DNA of 64,000 nt from Rhizobacter sp. (GCA_019635355.1 JAHBZQ010000001.1:3720001-3784000), one strand, 5' to 3'; positions 1 to 9,043 are shown, counted from the stretch's first letter. A program made the numbers and translations. The notes: generated by a model from the sequence alone, not told the origin.

Positions 1-225
1 CATCATGCGCCCCGTGACCCGCCGGCCCGCACCCTCCCCACACGTCTCGCACCTTGCGAGCGTCGTGCTGCGCCGCGCTGCCATCTCCCCCACGTCCATC
101 TCCATTCGAATTCGCCTGGACCGCTGAGCTGCGGCTTTGTCCGGTGCTTGGCGGTCCCGCATGCCGCCTGCGTGCGCGCGTGTCGTTCACGGCCACGCAT
201 TCCTTGCACCGAATGGAGTCCTCTC

Positions 226-1257
226 ATGTCCGCATTGCTTCAAGCCGACGCTGCTGCGCCGGTGTCGTCGTCGCTTCCGTCCTACCCCCGCCTGCATGAG
301 GTCGAACGTGTCGCCATGCGCCTGGCCGGCCAGATCATGCCCACGCCCGTGTGGCGCTGGCAGACCGGCGTGATCGCGCGCACGTTCAACCCGCTCACCG
401 AGGTCTGGCTCAAGCTCGAGCTCTTCCAGCAGACCGGCAGCTTCAAGCTGCGCGGGGCGCTCAACACCGTGCAGTCGTTCAGCGACGAGCAGCGCCGCCG
501 CGGGGTGGTGGCGGCGAGTGCCGGCAACCATGCGGTGTCGGTGGCGTGTGCGGCCCGCGCGGTGGGCTCGCATGCCAAGCTCGTGATGCCGAAGTTCGCC
601 AGCCCGGTGCGGCTCGACGCCTGCCGCGGCTACGGCGCCGAGCTGCTGCTCACCGAGACGCTGGCCGAGGCCTTCGCGATCGCCGACCAGATCGCCGCCG
701 ACGAAGGCCGCAGCATGGTCCACCCCTACGACGGCCCGCGCACGGCCGAAGGCACCGGCACCATTGCACTTGAGCTGATGCGCCAGGTGCGCGGGCTCGA
801 TGCGGTGGTGGTGCCGGTGGGCGGTGGCGGGCTCGCGGCTGGCATCTCGGCCATCGTCAAGCAGATCAACCCGCGCTGCCAGGTGTTCGGCGTTGAGCCC
901 TTGGGTGCCGATGCCATGTACCGCAGCTTCCAGGCGGGCCGGCCGATGCGGCTGGAGGGCGTCGACACCGTGGCCGACAGCCTGAGTGCCCCGTATGCGA
1001 TGGCCTACAGCTACGGCGTGTGCCGGCGCTTCGTCGACGAGATCGTGCGGGTGGACGACGACGCGCTCGTCGCGGCCATGCACCACCTCTTCCTCGACAT
1101 GAAACTCGCCGCCGAGCCGGCAGCGGCCGCCGCGACGGCCGCCTTGCTCGGCCCGTTGCGCGAGCGGCTCGACGGCAAGCGCGTGGCGCTCATCGTCTGC
1201 GGCTCCAACATCGACGCCGCGCGGTATGGCGAGCTGCTGCGGAGGGCCGCGGCATGA
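226..1257 (+). CDS. Threonine/serine dehydratase-like PLP enzyme
   Basis: A 343-residue fold-type II PLP enzyme of the threonine dehydratase/serine racemase family. These cytoplasmic enzymes eliminate water and ammonia from L-threonine or L-serine, giving 2-oxo acids. Visible motifs are GSFKLRGA (residues 71-78, K74 the expected Schiff-base lysine), SAGNHA (98-103) and the glycine-rich phosphate loop GGGGLAAG (199-206). There is no C-terminal ACT domain, so it resembles the short catabolic or racemase-like form, not biosynthetic IlvA. The ATG at 226 has a GGAG about 8 bases upstream; a longer in-frame start at 148 lacks conserved sequence. Its stop overlaps the next gene (ATGA), indicating translational coupling. 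The substrate cannot be fixed from sequence. Confidence 0.88.
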   Translation: MSALLQADAAAPVSSSLPSYPRLHEVERVAMRLAGQIMPTPVWRWQTGVIARTFNPLTEVWLKLELFQQTGSFKLRGALNTVQSFSDEQRRRGVVAASAGNHAVSVACAARAVGSHAKLVMPKFASPVRLDACRGYGAELLLTETLAEAFAIADQIAADEGRSMVHPYDGPRTAEGTGTIALELMRQVRGLDAVVVPVGGGGLAAGISAIVKQINPRCQVFGVEPLGADAMYRSFQAGRPMRLEGVDTVADSLSAPYAMAYSYGVCRRFVDEIVRVDDDALVAAMHHLFLDMKLAAEPAAAAATAALLGPLRERLDGKRVALIVCGSNIDAARYGELLRRAAA

Positions 1258-1877
1258 GCCATTTCAACGACGACGTGCCGGTGACGGTCGACTTCCGCGA
1301 GGCGGCGCACGCACGCCAATGGACCGAGGCCGCGATGTCGGTGCGGCCGTGGCGTGCCGAGTTCTTCTCGGCCTTCGCCGAGGTGATCGCGCCGCATGCG
1401 GGCACGCCCTGCCGAGTGCTCGAACTCGGCTCCGGCCCGGGCTTCCTGGCCGAACGCCTGCTCGCGCTGCGGGCCGATCTCGACTATGTGGCGCTCGACT
1501 TCTCGGCACCGATGCAGGTGATGGCGCGCGAGCGCCTCGCGCAGTTCGCCGGCCGTGTCGACTTCCTCGTGCGCGATCTGCGCGACCCGCTCTGGGGCGA
1601 GGGCCTCGGCGCGTTCGACTTCGTCGTCACGCACCAGGCGGTGCACGAATTGCGCCACAAGCGCTACGCGAGCAGCTTGCACGCGCAGGCCCGCGAGCGA
1701 CTTCTCCCGGGTGGGAGCTATCTCGTCTGCGACCACTTCTTCGGCGAAGGTGGCATGACGAACGACCGGCTCTACATGACGGTGGACGAGCAGCGCGAGG
1801 CCTTGCACTCGGCAGGCTTCGCGCACGTCCATCCGTTGCTGCTGAAGGGCGGCCTCGTCTTGCACCACGCCCGCTGA
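1254..1877 (+). CDS. Class I SAM-dependent methyltransferase
   Basis: A 207-residue Rossmann-fold methyltransferase. SAM motif I is ELGSGPGF (about residues 57-64), followed by the acidic strand end VALDFSAPM and a motif IV-like segment FDFVVTHQAVHELRH. Late motif LLPGGSYLVCDHFF matches the conserved post-motif region. The start ATG at 1254 lies inside the stop of the dehydratase gene, so the pair is translationally coupled. Coupling suggests a shared substrate or pathway, but the methyl acceptor is unknown. It ends six bases before the convergent GNAT gene, with no terminator visible. Confidence 0.85.
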   Translation: MSHFNDDVPVTVDFREAAHARQWTEAAMSVRPWRAEFFSAFAEVIAPHAGTPCRVLELGSGPGFLAERLLALRADLDYVALDFSAPMQVMARERLAQFAGRVDFLVRDLRDPLWGEGLGAFDFVVTHQAVHELRHKRYASSLHAQARERLLPGGSYLVCDHFFGEGGMTNDRLYMTVDEQREALHSAGFAHVHPLLLKGGLVLHHAR

Positions 1878-1883
1878 TGCACC

Positions 1884-2354
1884 TCAGGCGTTGGGCAACC
1901 CGAGCTGCTTGAGGTAGCGCACCGCGTCTTCCACGCCCTGGTAGTAGCCGCTGCGGCGGTCGTGCTCGATGAAGCCGTGGTGCTTGTAGAAGGCGCGTGC
2001 CCCGGCGTTGCCGCTGCGCGTCTCGAGCTTGATGGTGCGGATGCCGGCCACCTGCAGCGTGCCCTCCAGCCAGGCCAGCAGCATGCTGCCCACGCCCTGG
2101 CGGCGGCAGCGCGGCTGCGTGGCGAGCAGCAGCAGGTGGGCGTCGTCGTCGGCGTATCGCATCACCGCGAAGCCGAGCAGGTCGTTGAACTGGCGCGCCA
2201 CCACCACGTTGGTGTCGGCGTCGGCCATGCTGGCCAGCACACGCTGGGGTGTCCAGCGCCATTCGAGGCCATGCTCGATCACCCGCCGCGACAGCGCAGC
2301 AATCGCCACCGCGTCGTCGGGCACGGCCAGACCGATGTCGCTTTCGGTGATCAT
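1884..2354 (-). CDS. GNAT family N-acetyltransferase
   Basis: A 156-residue single-domain GNAT acetyltransferase. Acetyl-CoA binding motif A is visible as RCRRQGVGSMLLAWLE (about residues 82-97), preceded by the beta-strand DAHLLLLATQP. The C-terminal segment GARAFYKHHGFIEHDR is the usual motif B. The ATG at 2354 is chosen because the N-terminal ITESDIGLAVPDDAVAIAAL begins the fold directly and because an upstream extension would run into the diverging cyclase gene. The acceptor (amino acid, protein N-terminus or small amine) is not predictable. Confidence 0.85.
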   Translation of the reverse strand: MITESDIGLAVPDDAVAIAALSRRVIEHGLEWRWTPQRVLASMADADTNVVVARQFNDLLGFAVMRYADDDAHLLLLATQPRCRRQGVGSMLLAWLEGTLQVAGIRTIKLETRSGNAGARAFYKHHGFIEHDRRSGYYQGVEDAVRYLKQLGLPNA

Positions 2355-2419
2355 GGCCGTTGATTCTGTGCCAGCCGGTGCAAAGCGACAATCCGGTTTC
2401 TTCGTCTCTGGTTCATCTC

Positions 2420-4369
2420 TTGCGATCGCTCGTGCGTCACGTCGTTGCTCTCCTGGTGGTGTGGTCGGTTTGGTGGCCGTGCGCAAGCGTGGCGAACGAG
2501 GCGGCGGCCGAGCTGCGGGCGCTCGTCGAGCAGAGCCAGGCGCAGGTGAAGGTCGACCCCGAGCGCAGCCGCAAGCTCGCCGAGCAAGCGCTCCAGCAAT
2601 TGGCGGGCCTCCCCGACGCTGACCTGCAGGTGCGCGCCCACTTGCTGCTGTGCGACTACCACTCCGAGCGTGATGGCGCTGCCGCCCAGCGCCACGTGGC
2701 CGAGGCGCGCGCACTGCTGCCGCAGCTCAAGCGCCGCGGTCTCGCCGCCGGCCTGCTGGGCTGCGAAGGCACGCTGCAGGAAGCGGCCGGCGACAACGCC
2801 CGCGCGCTCGAGCTGTACGAGCAGCAGGTGGCTCTCGCCGAGAAGGCGCAGGACGACGAGATGCAGGCCGACGCGCTCTTCAACCGCGGCCACCTGCGCG
2901 GCGTGCGCGGCGAGTTCGCGAGCGGCCTGGCCGATCTCAAGCGATCGCGTGCGCTCTTCGAGCGGCTGCAGATGCCGTACCACGCGCTCACGGTCGAGAA
3001 CACGATTGCCATCCTCTACAACCGCATGGGCGACCATGTGCAGGCACGGCACTACTACGAGTCGGCGCTGAAGGCGCAGGCCGCGGCCGGCCTGCAGCGC
3101 GAGCAGGCGGTGACGCAATACAACCTGGGCCGCTCGCTCGAGAACCTGCGCGAGTGGGACGCCGCCCAGCAAGCCTTCGACAGCGTGCTCAAGCTGAGCC
3201 GCGAGCTGAGCTACCCGCGCGGCATCGCCTACGCCTTGCGCGGCCAGGCAGCGGTGCGCAACGCCCGCAACGAGCCCGGCGCGGCGCTGGAGTTGCTCGA
3301 CCAGGCCACCGAGGTGCAGAAGACGCTGCCCGACGCCCGCCTGCGGGCGCAGATCCAGCTGCAGCGGGGCATTGCCCTGCGCCTGCTGCACCGCCTGCCC
3401 GAGAGCGCTGCGGCGCTCAACGAAGCGCTCAAGGTCTTCAGCGATGGTGAGTCGCTCGCCGAGCAGGCCGCCACGCACGGCGCGCTCTCGCAGACGTTCG
3501 CCGAGATGGGCGACTGGCGCGGCGCCTTCGAGCAGCAGGCGCGCTTCAAGGCCGCCACCGACCAGGTGCTCACACGCCAGCTCGACGAGCGTTTCGCCAC
3601 GCTCAAGGTGGAGTACGACAACGCCGCGCGCGACCGCGAGATGGCGCTGCTGCAGCAGTCGCAGAAGGTCACCGAGCACGCGCTCGTGCAGGAGCGCCTG
3701 GCGGGCCGCCTGCTGAGCGCGGTGATCGTGCTGGCCGGCATCCTGCTCGTGGTGCTGGGTGTGCTGCTGTGGCGCCACCGGCGCACGAGCGCGGCGATGC
3801 GCGGCCTCGCGATGACCGACGAGCTCACCGGCCTGCCCAACCGCCGCGCCGCGCTCACCGAGCTCGAAGCGCAGATGGCCAAGGCCGAGCCGAACTGCGC
3901 GCTGCTGCTCGCCGACATCGACCTCTTCAAGGCCATCAACGACAACCACGGCCACCTGGCCGGCGACCAGCTCCTGCGCGCCGTGGCCGAGGCCGTGCGG
4001 GCGATCGGCGGTGACGTGAAGAGCCCTGCGCCCTGCCTCTCGCGCTTCGGCGGCGAGGAGTTCATCGCCGTGCTGCCCAAGGTGTCGCTCGACGACGCGC
4101 TGGTGGCCGCCGAGCGCTTCCGCGAGCGGGTGGCGGCGCTCGACGTGTCGCGCCACACGCCGGGCCGCAGCGTCACCATCAGCGTGGGCGTGACGCGGCT
4201 CGCGGCCGGCGACACGCTCAGCTCGCTGCTGCGGCGTGCCGACGAGGCGCTCTATGCCGCGAAGGACGGCGGGCGCAACCGCGTGGTGTCACGCGTGGTG
4301 CCCGAGCCGGTGGTGGATGACGCAGGTGACGAAGACGGCGAGGCCACGCCCTCCGTGCTGCCGGCCTGA
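2420..4369 (+). CDS. TPR-containing membrane diguanylate cyclase (GGEEF)
   Basis: Predicted inner-membrane diguanylate cyclase, about 649 residues, making c-di-GMP from two GTP. Order: signal peptide (basic start, VVALLVVWSVWW core, cleavage near ASVA-NE), a periplasmic alpha-helical repeat region of TPR type (roughly residues 30-410), one transmembrane helix (LLSAVIVLAGILLVVLGVLL), then GGDEF. The active-site motif is intact (RFGGEEF near residue 545), as are DELTGLPNRR and the metal-binding DIDLFKAINDNHGH. The usual RxxD inhibitory site before GGEEF is absent, so product inhibition may be lost. The start is uncertain: TTG at 2420 gives a proper signal peptide; TTG 2360 and GTG 2432 are alternatives. 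Periplasmic TPRs suggest sensing of a protein or peptide. Confidence 0.9.
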   Translation: MRSLVRHVVALLVVWSVWWPCASVANEAAAELRALVEQSQAQVKVDPERSRKLAEQALQQLAGLPDADLQVRAHLLLCDYHSERDGAAAQRHVAEARALLPQLKRRGLAAGLLGCEGTLQEAAGDNARALELYEQQVALAEKAQDDEMQADALFNRGHLRGVRGEFASGLADLKRSRALFERLQMPYHALTVENTIAILYNRMGDHVQARHYYESALKAQAAAGLQREQAVTQYNLGRSLENLREWDAAQQAFDSVLKLSRELSYPRGIAYALRGQAAVRNARNEPGAALELLDQATEVQKTLPDARLRAQIQLQRGIALRLLHRLPESAAALNEALKVFSDGESLAEQAATHGALSQTFAEMGDWRGAFEQQARFKAATDQVLTRQLDERFATLKVEYDNAARDREMALLQQSQKVTEHALVQERLAGRLLSAVIVLAGILLVVLGVLLWRHRRTSAAMRGLAMTDELTGLPNRRAALTELEAQMAKAEPNCALLLADIDLFKAINDNHGHLAGDQLLRAVAEAVRAIGGDVKSPAPCLSRFGGEEFIAVLPKVSLDDALVAAERFRERVAALDVSRHTPGRSVTISVGVTRLAAGDTLSSLLRRADEALYAAKDGGRNRVVSRVVPEPVVDDAGDEDGEATPSVLPA

Positions 4370-4373
4370 GACG

Positions 4374-5333
4374 TCAGTCGACCGTCGCCCCCGAGTCCTT
4401 CACCACCTTCGCCCACTTGGTGATTTCCTTCTGCTGGTAGGCCGCCAGTTCGGCCGGCGTGCCGGTTGCGGGCTCGAGGCCGATGTCGAGCAGCTTCTTG
4501 CTCACCTCGGGCGACTTCATGATCTTGCCGACCTCGGCCGAGAGCTTGTCGGTCACGGCCTTGGGCATGTTGGCCGGGCCGAAGAGCGCGAACCACGACA
4601 CCGCCTCGAAGCCGGGCAGGCCCTGCTCGGCGATGGTCGGGATGTCGGGCGCGGCGGCCGAACGCTTGGCACTCGTCACGCCGATCGCGCGCAGCTTGCC
4701 TTCCTTCACCAGCGGCAGGCTCGACGGCATGTTGTCGAACATCATCGTCACACGCCCGCCCAGCAGGTCGGGGATGGCGCCGGCGCGGCCCTTGTACGGG
4801 ATGTGCTCCATCGGCATGCCCGTCATGCTCTTGAAGAGCTCGCCCGAGACGTGGATCGAGGTGCCCGAGCCCGACGAGGCGAAGGTCATCTTGCCGTCCT
4901 TCTTGCCGAGCGCCACCAGCTCCTTCACGTTCTTCGCCGGCACGTCGTTGTTGATGACGAGCATGTTGGGAGTGGTGGCGAGCAGGGTGATGGGGGTGAA
5001 GTCCTTCACCATGTCGTAGGGCATCTTCTTGTAGAGCGCGCCGTTGATCGAGTGCGTGCCCACCGTGCCCACGACCACCGTGTACCCGTCGGCCGGCGAC
5101 TTGGCCACCGCGTCGGCGCCGGTGTTGCCGCCCGCGCCGGGCTTGTTGTCGATGATGGTCGGCACGTTCCACGCGGCGGTGAGCTTCTCGCCGATCAGGC
5201 GCGCAATGATGTCGGGCGCACCGCCAGTGGTGAAGGTCACGACGATGTGGATGGGCTTGTCGGGGTAGGCCTGGGCCATCGCGGTCGAGGCGGCCAGGGT
5301 CATCGCAGCAACAGTGATGGCTTTCATCAGCAT
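4374..5333 (-). CDS. Bug/TctC-type tripartite tricarboxylate-family substrate-binding protein
   Basis: A 319-residue periplasmic solute receptor of the Bug (TctC) family, greatly expanded in Burkholderiales. The signal peptide is MLMKAITVAAMTLAASTAMAQA, cleaved near AMA-QA. Family hallmarks are YPDKPIHIVVTFTTGGAPDIIAR and the ligand-loop segment KPGAGGNTGADAVAKSPADGYT. The ATG at 5333 follows an AGGAG at a 6-7 base distance. No TctA or TctB membrane partners lie nearby, which is common for orphan Bug receptors. The adjacent downstream gene on the same strand encodes a flavin reductase, with no evident shared pathway. Ligands of the family are usually carboxylates or aromatic acids. Confidence 0.92.
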   Translation of the reverse strand: MLMKAITVAAMTLAASTAMAQAYPDKPIHIVVTFTTGGAPDIIARLIGEKLTAAWNVPTIIDNKPGAGGNTGADAVAKSPADGYTVVVGTVGTHSINGALYKKMPYDMVKDFTPITLLATTPNMLVINNDVPAKNVKELVALGKKDGKMTFASSGSGTSIHVSGELFKSMTGMPMEHIPYKGRAGAIPDLLGGRVTMMFDNMPSSLPLVKEGKLRAIGVTSAKRSAAAPDIPTIAEQGLPGFEAVSWFALFGPANMPKAVTDKLSAEVGKIMKSPEVSKKLLDIGLEPATGTPAELAAYQQKEITKWAKVVKDSGATVD

Positions 5334-5370
5334 GGGTGTCTCCTGTGGTGTCGTGAAGGGTCGTTCGTGA

Positions 5371-6537
5371 TCAGCCGCGCCATGCGCCGAGCCGGTCGAT
5401 CAGCTTGGCGCGGCGTGCGAGCCACCAGCCGTAGGGCGGCAGCCAGTGCGTGTAGCGCTCGTTGGCAGGCTGGTCGGCTTCGAGCGCGGTGAGCGCCTTG
5501 GCCGGCCAGTTCGGGTCTTCGAGGGCCTGGCGTGCGATGGCCACGAGGTCGGCGCTGCCGTCTTCGAGCGCGCGCTCGGCCTGGTGCGCATCGACGATCA
5601 GGCCCACCGCCATCGTCGCGATGCCCGCGCCTTCACGCACCGCCTTCGCATACGGCAGCTGGAAACCGTATTCGCGCGGCACCGCCGAGGCGGTGGGCGA
5701 GGTGGTGATGCCGCCCGACGAGCAGTCGATCACGTCGACGCCGATCTTCTTCAGTGCTTTCGCATAGGCCACGCTGTCGTCGATCGACCAGCCGTTCTCC
5801 ACCGCGTCGACCGACGAGATGCGCACGAAGAGCGGCAGGTGCTGCGGCCAGGCCGCGCGCAGCAGCGTGGCCACTTCGAGCGGCAGGCGCATGCGGCCGG
5901 CAAGGGTGCCCCCATAGGCATCGCTGCGTTGGTTGGTGATGGGCGAGAGGAACGAGTGCAAGAGGTAGCCGTGCGCGTTGTGCATCTCCAGCACCTCGAA
6001 GCCCGCCTTCAGCGCACGCTCGGCGGCCGAGACGAAATCGCGCTTGAGCTTGGCGATGTCGTCGAGGCTCATCTCGCGTGGCATCAGCCAGCCGGGCTCC
6101 ACCGCCATCGCGGTGGGCGCGATCACGGGCCAGGGCACTTCGCCGCGCGCGGTGTCGCTCGCGTCCATCGGCCCGTTGCCCTGCCAGGGCCGCTGCATGC
6201 TCGCCTTGCGGCCGGCGTGTGCGATCTGGATGGCGGGCGTGGCCCCGTGCGCCTTGAGGAAACGCGCGATGCGGGCCAGCGGCTCCACCTGTGCGTCGTT
6301 CCACAGCCCGAGGTCGCCGTGGGTGATGCGGCCTTCGGGCTGCACCGCGGTCGCTTCCACGAACACGAGCCCCGCACCGCCGAGCGCGTAGCGCCCGAGG
6401 TGCACGAGGTGGAAGTCGCTCGCCACGCCATCGGTGGCGGAGTAGGTGCACATCGGCGCAATGACGATGCGATTGCGCAGCGTCAAGCTGCGCAGGGTGA
6501 GAGCTTGCTGCAGTCGTGACATCTTGGGCAGAGCCAT
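5371..6537 (-). CDS. NADH:flavin oxidoreductase, old yellow enzyme family (YqjM/NamA-like)
   Basis: A 388-residue FMN-dependent TIM-barrel ene-reductase that uses NAD(P)H to reduce activated C=C bonds. The thermophilic-like/YqjM subclass is indicated by NRIVIAPMCTYSA (FMN-proximal Cys and Tyr) and by EMHNAHGYLLHSFLSP, whose paired histidines hold the substrate. AHAGRK and the C-terminal phosphate-binding DLVAIARQALEDPNWP are also present. The chosen ATG (6537) begins MALPKMSRLQQAL; ATG 6522 is an alternative, and neither has a strong Shine-Dalgarno. The upstream region holds three copies of a GTGA(A)CAGGC-like motif. Physiological role is unknown; stress or xenobiotic detoxification is typical. 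Confidence 0.9.
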   Translation of the reverse strand: MALPKMSRLQQALTLRSLTLRNRIVIAPMCTYSATDGVASDFHLVHLGRYALGGAGLVFVEATAVQPEGRITHGDLGLWNDAQVEPLARIARFLKAHGATPAIQIAHAGRKASMQRPWQGNGPMDASDTARGEVPWPVIAPTAMAVEPGWLMPREMSLDDIAKLKRDFVSAAERALKAGFEVLEMHNAHGYLLHSFLSPITNQRSDAYGGTLAGRMRLPLEVATLLRAAWPQHLPLFVRISSVDAVENGWSIDDSVAYAKALKKIGVDVIDCSSGGITTSPTASAVPREYGFQLPYAKAVREGAGIATMAVGLIVDAHQAERALEDGSADLVAIARQALEDPNWPAKALTALEADQPANERYTHWLPPYGWWLARRAKLIDRLGAWRG

Positions 6538-6540
6538 TTG

Positions 6541-6630
6541 GAGTGAACAGGCACTGACCATGTTGCGGCGTTTGAAGTGGCCTGTCACTCAAGGACTTCC
6601 AGAGTTCAGGGTGTCGTGCGTGTGACAGGC
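6541..6630. promoter_or_regulatory. Three GTGA(A)CAGGC-like motifs upstream of the flavin reductase
   Basis: GAGTGAACAGGC (6541-6552), its near inverse GCCTGTCACTC (6580-6590) and GTGACAGGC (6622-6630) lie between the two divergent genes with centres about 40 bases apart. The regular spacing and inverted order suggest a repressor or activator site. No regulator gene is adjacent. Confidence 0.35.
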
Positions 6631-6761
6631 GCTGCCGTGAATCAACTCACGCGAGCCTTGTTTCTGTTAGCACACCCATGCTGAAACGCTGGCGCAAGTG
6701 GCGCGCCGCCCTGACCATAGCGACCTGCGCTCAGGCCCCAACCACACAATTCCAAGTGACC

Positions 6762-8876
6762 ATGCACCCCGAACCACAAGCCCTGGACGCGCTGCTCCCA
6801 GCGCGCGCCCTCGATGCCTTGTATGAAGAGGCGGCGCAGGGTCTCGACGCCATCGGCCACCTGAGCTGGGACGACACCGGCGCCCTGCATGGCACGCCCG
6901 CGGCGCTGGCCATCCTCGGCCTGCGTGCCACCGAGACACCCACTGTGCGCGGCCTGCTTGCGATGGTGCGGCGCAGCCGCCAGGCGGCCCTGATGGCTGC
7001 GTGGAACGACGCGGTGAGCGCACGCCAGCGGCGCATCGAGATGGAGCTGCCGTGCGTGCTCGCGAGTGGCGCGCTGCGCCACGTGCGCACTGTCGCGGTC
7101 GTCGAATACACCCCCTTCGGCCAGGTGCGCCAGGTGGTCGCGGCCGTGCAGGACGTGACGCTCGCGCAGCAACTCTCGGTGGCGCTCACCGCCGCCGAAG
7201 GCCGGCTCGAAGAAGCCCAGCAGATGGCTGACTTCGGCTCCTGGGAGTGGGACTTCCAGCGCAACCGCGCCATCTATTCCGCCGAGGCCTTGCGCATCAC
7301 CGGCATGGGCAACACCGCCACCGTCTCGTCGGGCCTCGACCAGGCGGCGGGGCTCATCCCACCCGAGCAGCGCGAGGCGGTGCTCGAGATGTTCCGCCGA
7401 GCGGTGCGCGAACGCCTGCCCTCGCTGCGCTACGACTACCACGTGGCCGATGCCACCGGCCAGCGCCGCGAACTGCACGGCCGCGCCAAGCTCGTGTACG
7501 ACGGCGCCGGCAAGCTGCGCCGCATGCTGGGCACGATCCAGGACGTGACCGAGTTGCGCGACTACCGCCGGCAAGTGCATTCACTCGCGTTCTTCGACCC
7601 CGTCACCGCGCTGCCCAACCGCAGCTGGCTGATCGAGCGCATGCACCAGGCGCTGTCGCAGATGAACGGCCCCGGCCACCCAGCGGAGTTCGGCATGCTG
7701 ATGCTGGGGCTCGACCAGTTCAAGAAGGTCAACGACTCGCTCGGCCACTCGGCCGGCGACGAGCTGCTCAAGCTCGTGGGCGCGCGCCTCTCGCATTCGA
7801 TGCGCGAGACCGACGTGGTGGCGCGCCTGACGGGCGACGCTTTCGCCATCCTCGCCCCCGAGGTGCGCCAGGCCGACGTGCTGGCGCGGGTGGCGAGCAA
7901 GCTGCTGCAAGCGCTCTCGGCGCCGTTCGACCTCAACGGCACCGATGTCTTCGTGACCGCCAGCATCGGCGCGGCGCTCTACCCGAGCGATGGCAACAGC
8001 GCCGAGGCGCTGCTGCAGCACGCCGACGCCGCGCTCTCGCACGCCAAGGCGCGCGGGCGCAACAACGTGCAGTTCTATTCGCCGCAGCTCACCGCGCAGG
8101 CGTCACACCGCCTGATGCTGGAGAGCGAGCTGCGCCGTGGTGTGGAGCGGCAGGAGCTGCTGCTGCACTACCAGCCCAAGTTCGACCTTGCCACGCAGAA
8201 GCTCGTGGGCGCCGAAGCGCTGATGCGCTGGTGCCAGCCGCAGCGCGGCATGGTGTCGCCGATGAGCTTCATTCCGCTGGCGGAAGAAACCGGCCTCATC
8301 GTGCGCATGGGCACCTGGGCACTGCACGAGTCGTGTCATGCAGTCGCGAGCTGGAACCGCGAGCGTGCGGCCGACCCGCTGAAGATCGCGGTCAACCTGT
8401 CGGCCCGCCAGTTCGCCGAAGGGCACAACCTGGTGGAAGCGGTGCAGGGCGCGTTGACAGCCAGTGCCTGCAAGCCGGAGTGGCTGGAACTCGAGATCAC
8501 CGAAAGCCTGCTGCTCGACGGCAGCGAAGGCGTGCGACAAAGTCTGGAAGCGCTCTCGGCGATGGGCATCACGATTGCGATCGATGACTTCGGCACCGGG
8601 TATTCGGCGCTGGGCTACCTCACCCGTTTGCCGGTGCAAACCTTGAAGATCGACCGCAGCTTCGTGTCGGAGCTGCCTCACAACGGCAAGAGCGCCGAGC
8701 TGGTGAAGGCCATCGTGTCGGTGGGGCGCTCGCTCAACATGGCGTTGGTGGCGGAGGGTGTCGAGACGGCTGAGCAGGCTGAGTACCTGAAGAACGCGGG
8801 GTGCCATTTGGCCCAGGGTTATCTCTTCGGGCGGCCGCTGGAGATGGCGGCGTTCGACAAGCTGCTCAGTTCCTGA
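6762..8876 (+). CDS. PAS-GGDEF-EAL protein with degenerate GGDEF, likely c-di-GMP phosphodiesterase
   Basis: A soluble protein of about 704 residues. N-terminal PAS-like segments end in the PAC-type VVAAVQDVT and MLGTIQDVTEL. The GGDEF domain has lost its signature: the motif reads LTGDAF near residue 356, though RETD (inhibitory site) and FDPVTALPNR remain. The EAL domain looks complete: GAEALMRW near residue 484, NLSARQF, ELEITES, DDFGTGYS, KIDRSF and AEGVET. The likely activity is hydrolysis of c-di-GMP, with the GGDEF part acting as a GTP- or c-di-GMP-binding regulator (inference). The start is uncertain: ATG 6762 begins MHPEPQ; ATG 6678 would add 28 residues with no conserved sequence. 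The downstream region holds the repeat cluster. Confidence 0.9.
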   Translation: MHPEPQALDALLPARALDALYEEAAQGLDAIGHLSWDDTGALHGTPAALAILGLRATETPTVRGLLAMVRRSRQAALMAAWNDAVSARQRRIEMELPCVLASGALRHVRTVAVVEYTPFGQVRQVVAAVQDVTLAQQLSVALTAAEGRLEEAQQMADFGSWEWDFQRNRAIYSAEALRITGMGNTATVSSGLDQAAGLIPPEQREAVLEMFRRAVRERLPSLRYDYHVADATGQRRELHGRAKLVYDGAGKLRRMLGTIQDVTELRDYRRQVHSLAFFDPVTALPNRSWLIERMHQALSQMNGPGHPAEFGMLMLGLDQFKKVNDSLGHSAGDELLKLVGARLSHSMRETDVVARLTGDAFAILAPEVRQADVLARVASKLLQALSAPFDLNGTDVFVTASIGAALYPSDGNSAEALLQHADAALSHAKARGRNNVQFYSPQLTAQASHRLMLESELRRGVERQELLLHYQPKFDLATQKLVGAEALMRWCQPQRGMVSPMSFIPLAEETGLIVRMGTWALHESCHAVASWNRERAADPLKIAVNLSARQFAEGHNLVEAVQGALTASACKPEWLELEITESLLLDGSEGVRQSLEALSAMGITIAIDDFGTGYSALGYLTRLPVQTLKIDRSFVSELPHNGKSAELVKAIVSVGRSLNMALVAEGVETAEQAEYLKNAGCHLAQGYLFGRPLEMAAFDKLLSS

Positions 8877-8890
8877 GGTCTGAGCGAGCC

Positions 8891-8993
8891 TGGGCCGATG
8901 GGTACCGGGCTCCGCTCATGTCCCCCGAAGAAACCCGCTCTCGCGGTTTTCTTCTCCTCCTTTACTTCGCTGCGCCCGGTACCCATCGTCCCA
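8891..8993 (+). repeat. Structured repeat element, copy 1: variable outer stem, box A, variable hairpin, box B
   Basis: Outer arms 8891-8910 and 8974-8993 are 19/20 complementary. Between them lie box A GCTCCGCTCATGTCCC (8909-8924), an inner hairpin (8927-8938 with 8943-8954, 11/12 paired, TCTC loop) and box B CCTTTACTTCGCTGCGC (8959-8975). Copy 2 repeats both boxes exactly on the opposite strand but has unrelated stems. The element lies between convergent genes. Confidence 0.85.
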
Positions 8994-9017
8994 GGCAAGC
9001 CACCAAAGTGGCATGCC
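8994..9017. repeat. Central hairpin between the two structured repeat copies
   Basis: GGCA-A-GCCAC (8994-9003) pairs with GTGGC-A-TGCC (9008-9017) around a CAAA loop, a nine-pair stem with one A.A mismatch. It sits just after copy 1 and makes the intergenic region a series of three stem-loops. Confidence 0.55.
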
Positions 9018-9043
9018 GATAGGTGGCGTGCCGCGATGGTGCA

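Noticed and set aside
1..6. Two ATG codons in a row at the left edge on the minus strand, possibly the start of a gene leaving the window
   Set aside because: Only the start codons would be inside the window and no clear ribosome binding site precedes them.
2351..4156. A 601-codon open frame antisense to the TPR-GGDEF gene
   Set aside because: Composition is that of a GC-rich shadow (His, Arg, Leu, Ala, Val) and the sense strand encodes clear TPR and GGDEF motifs.
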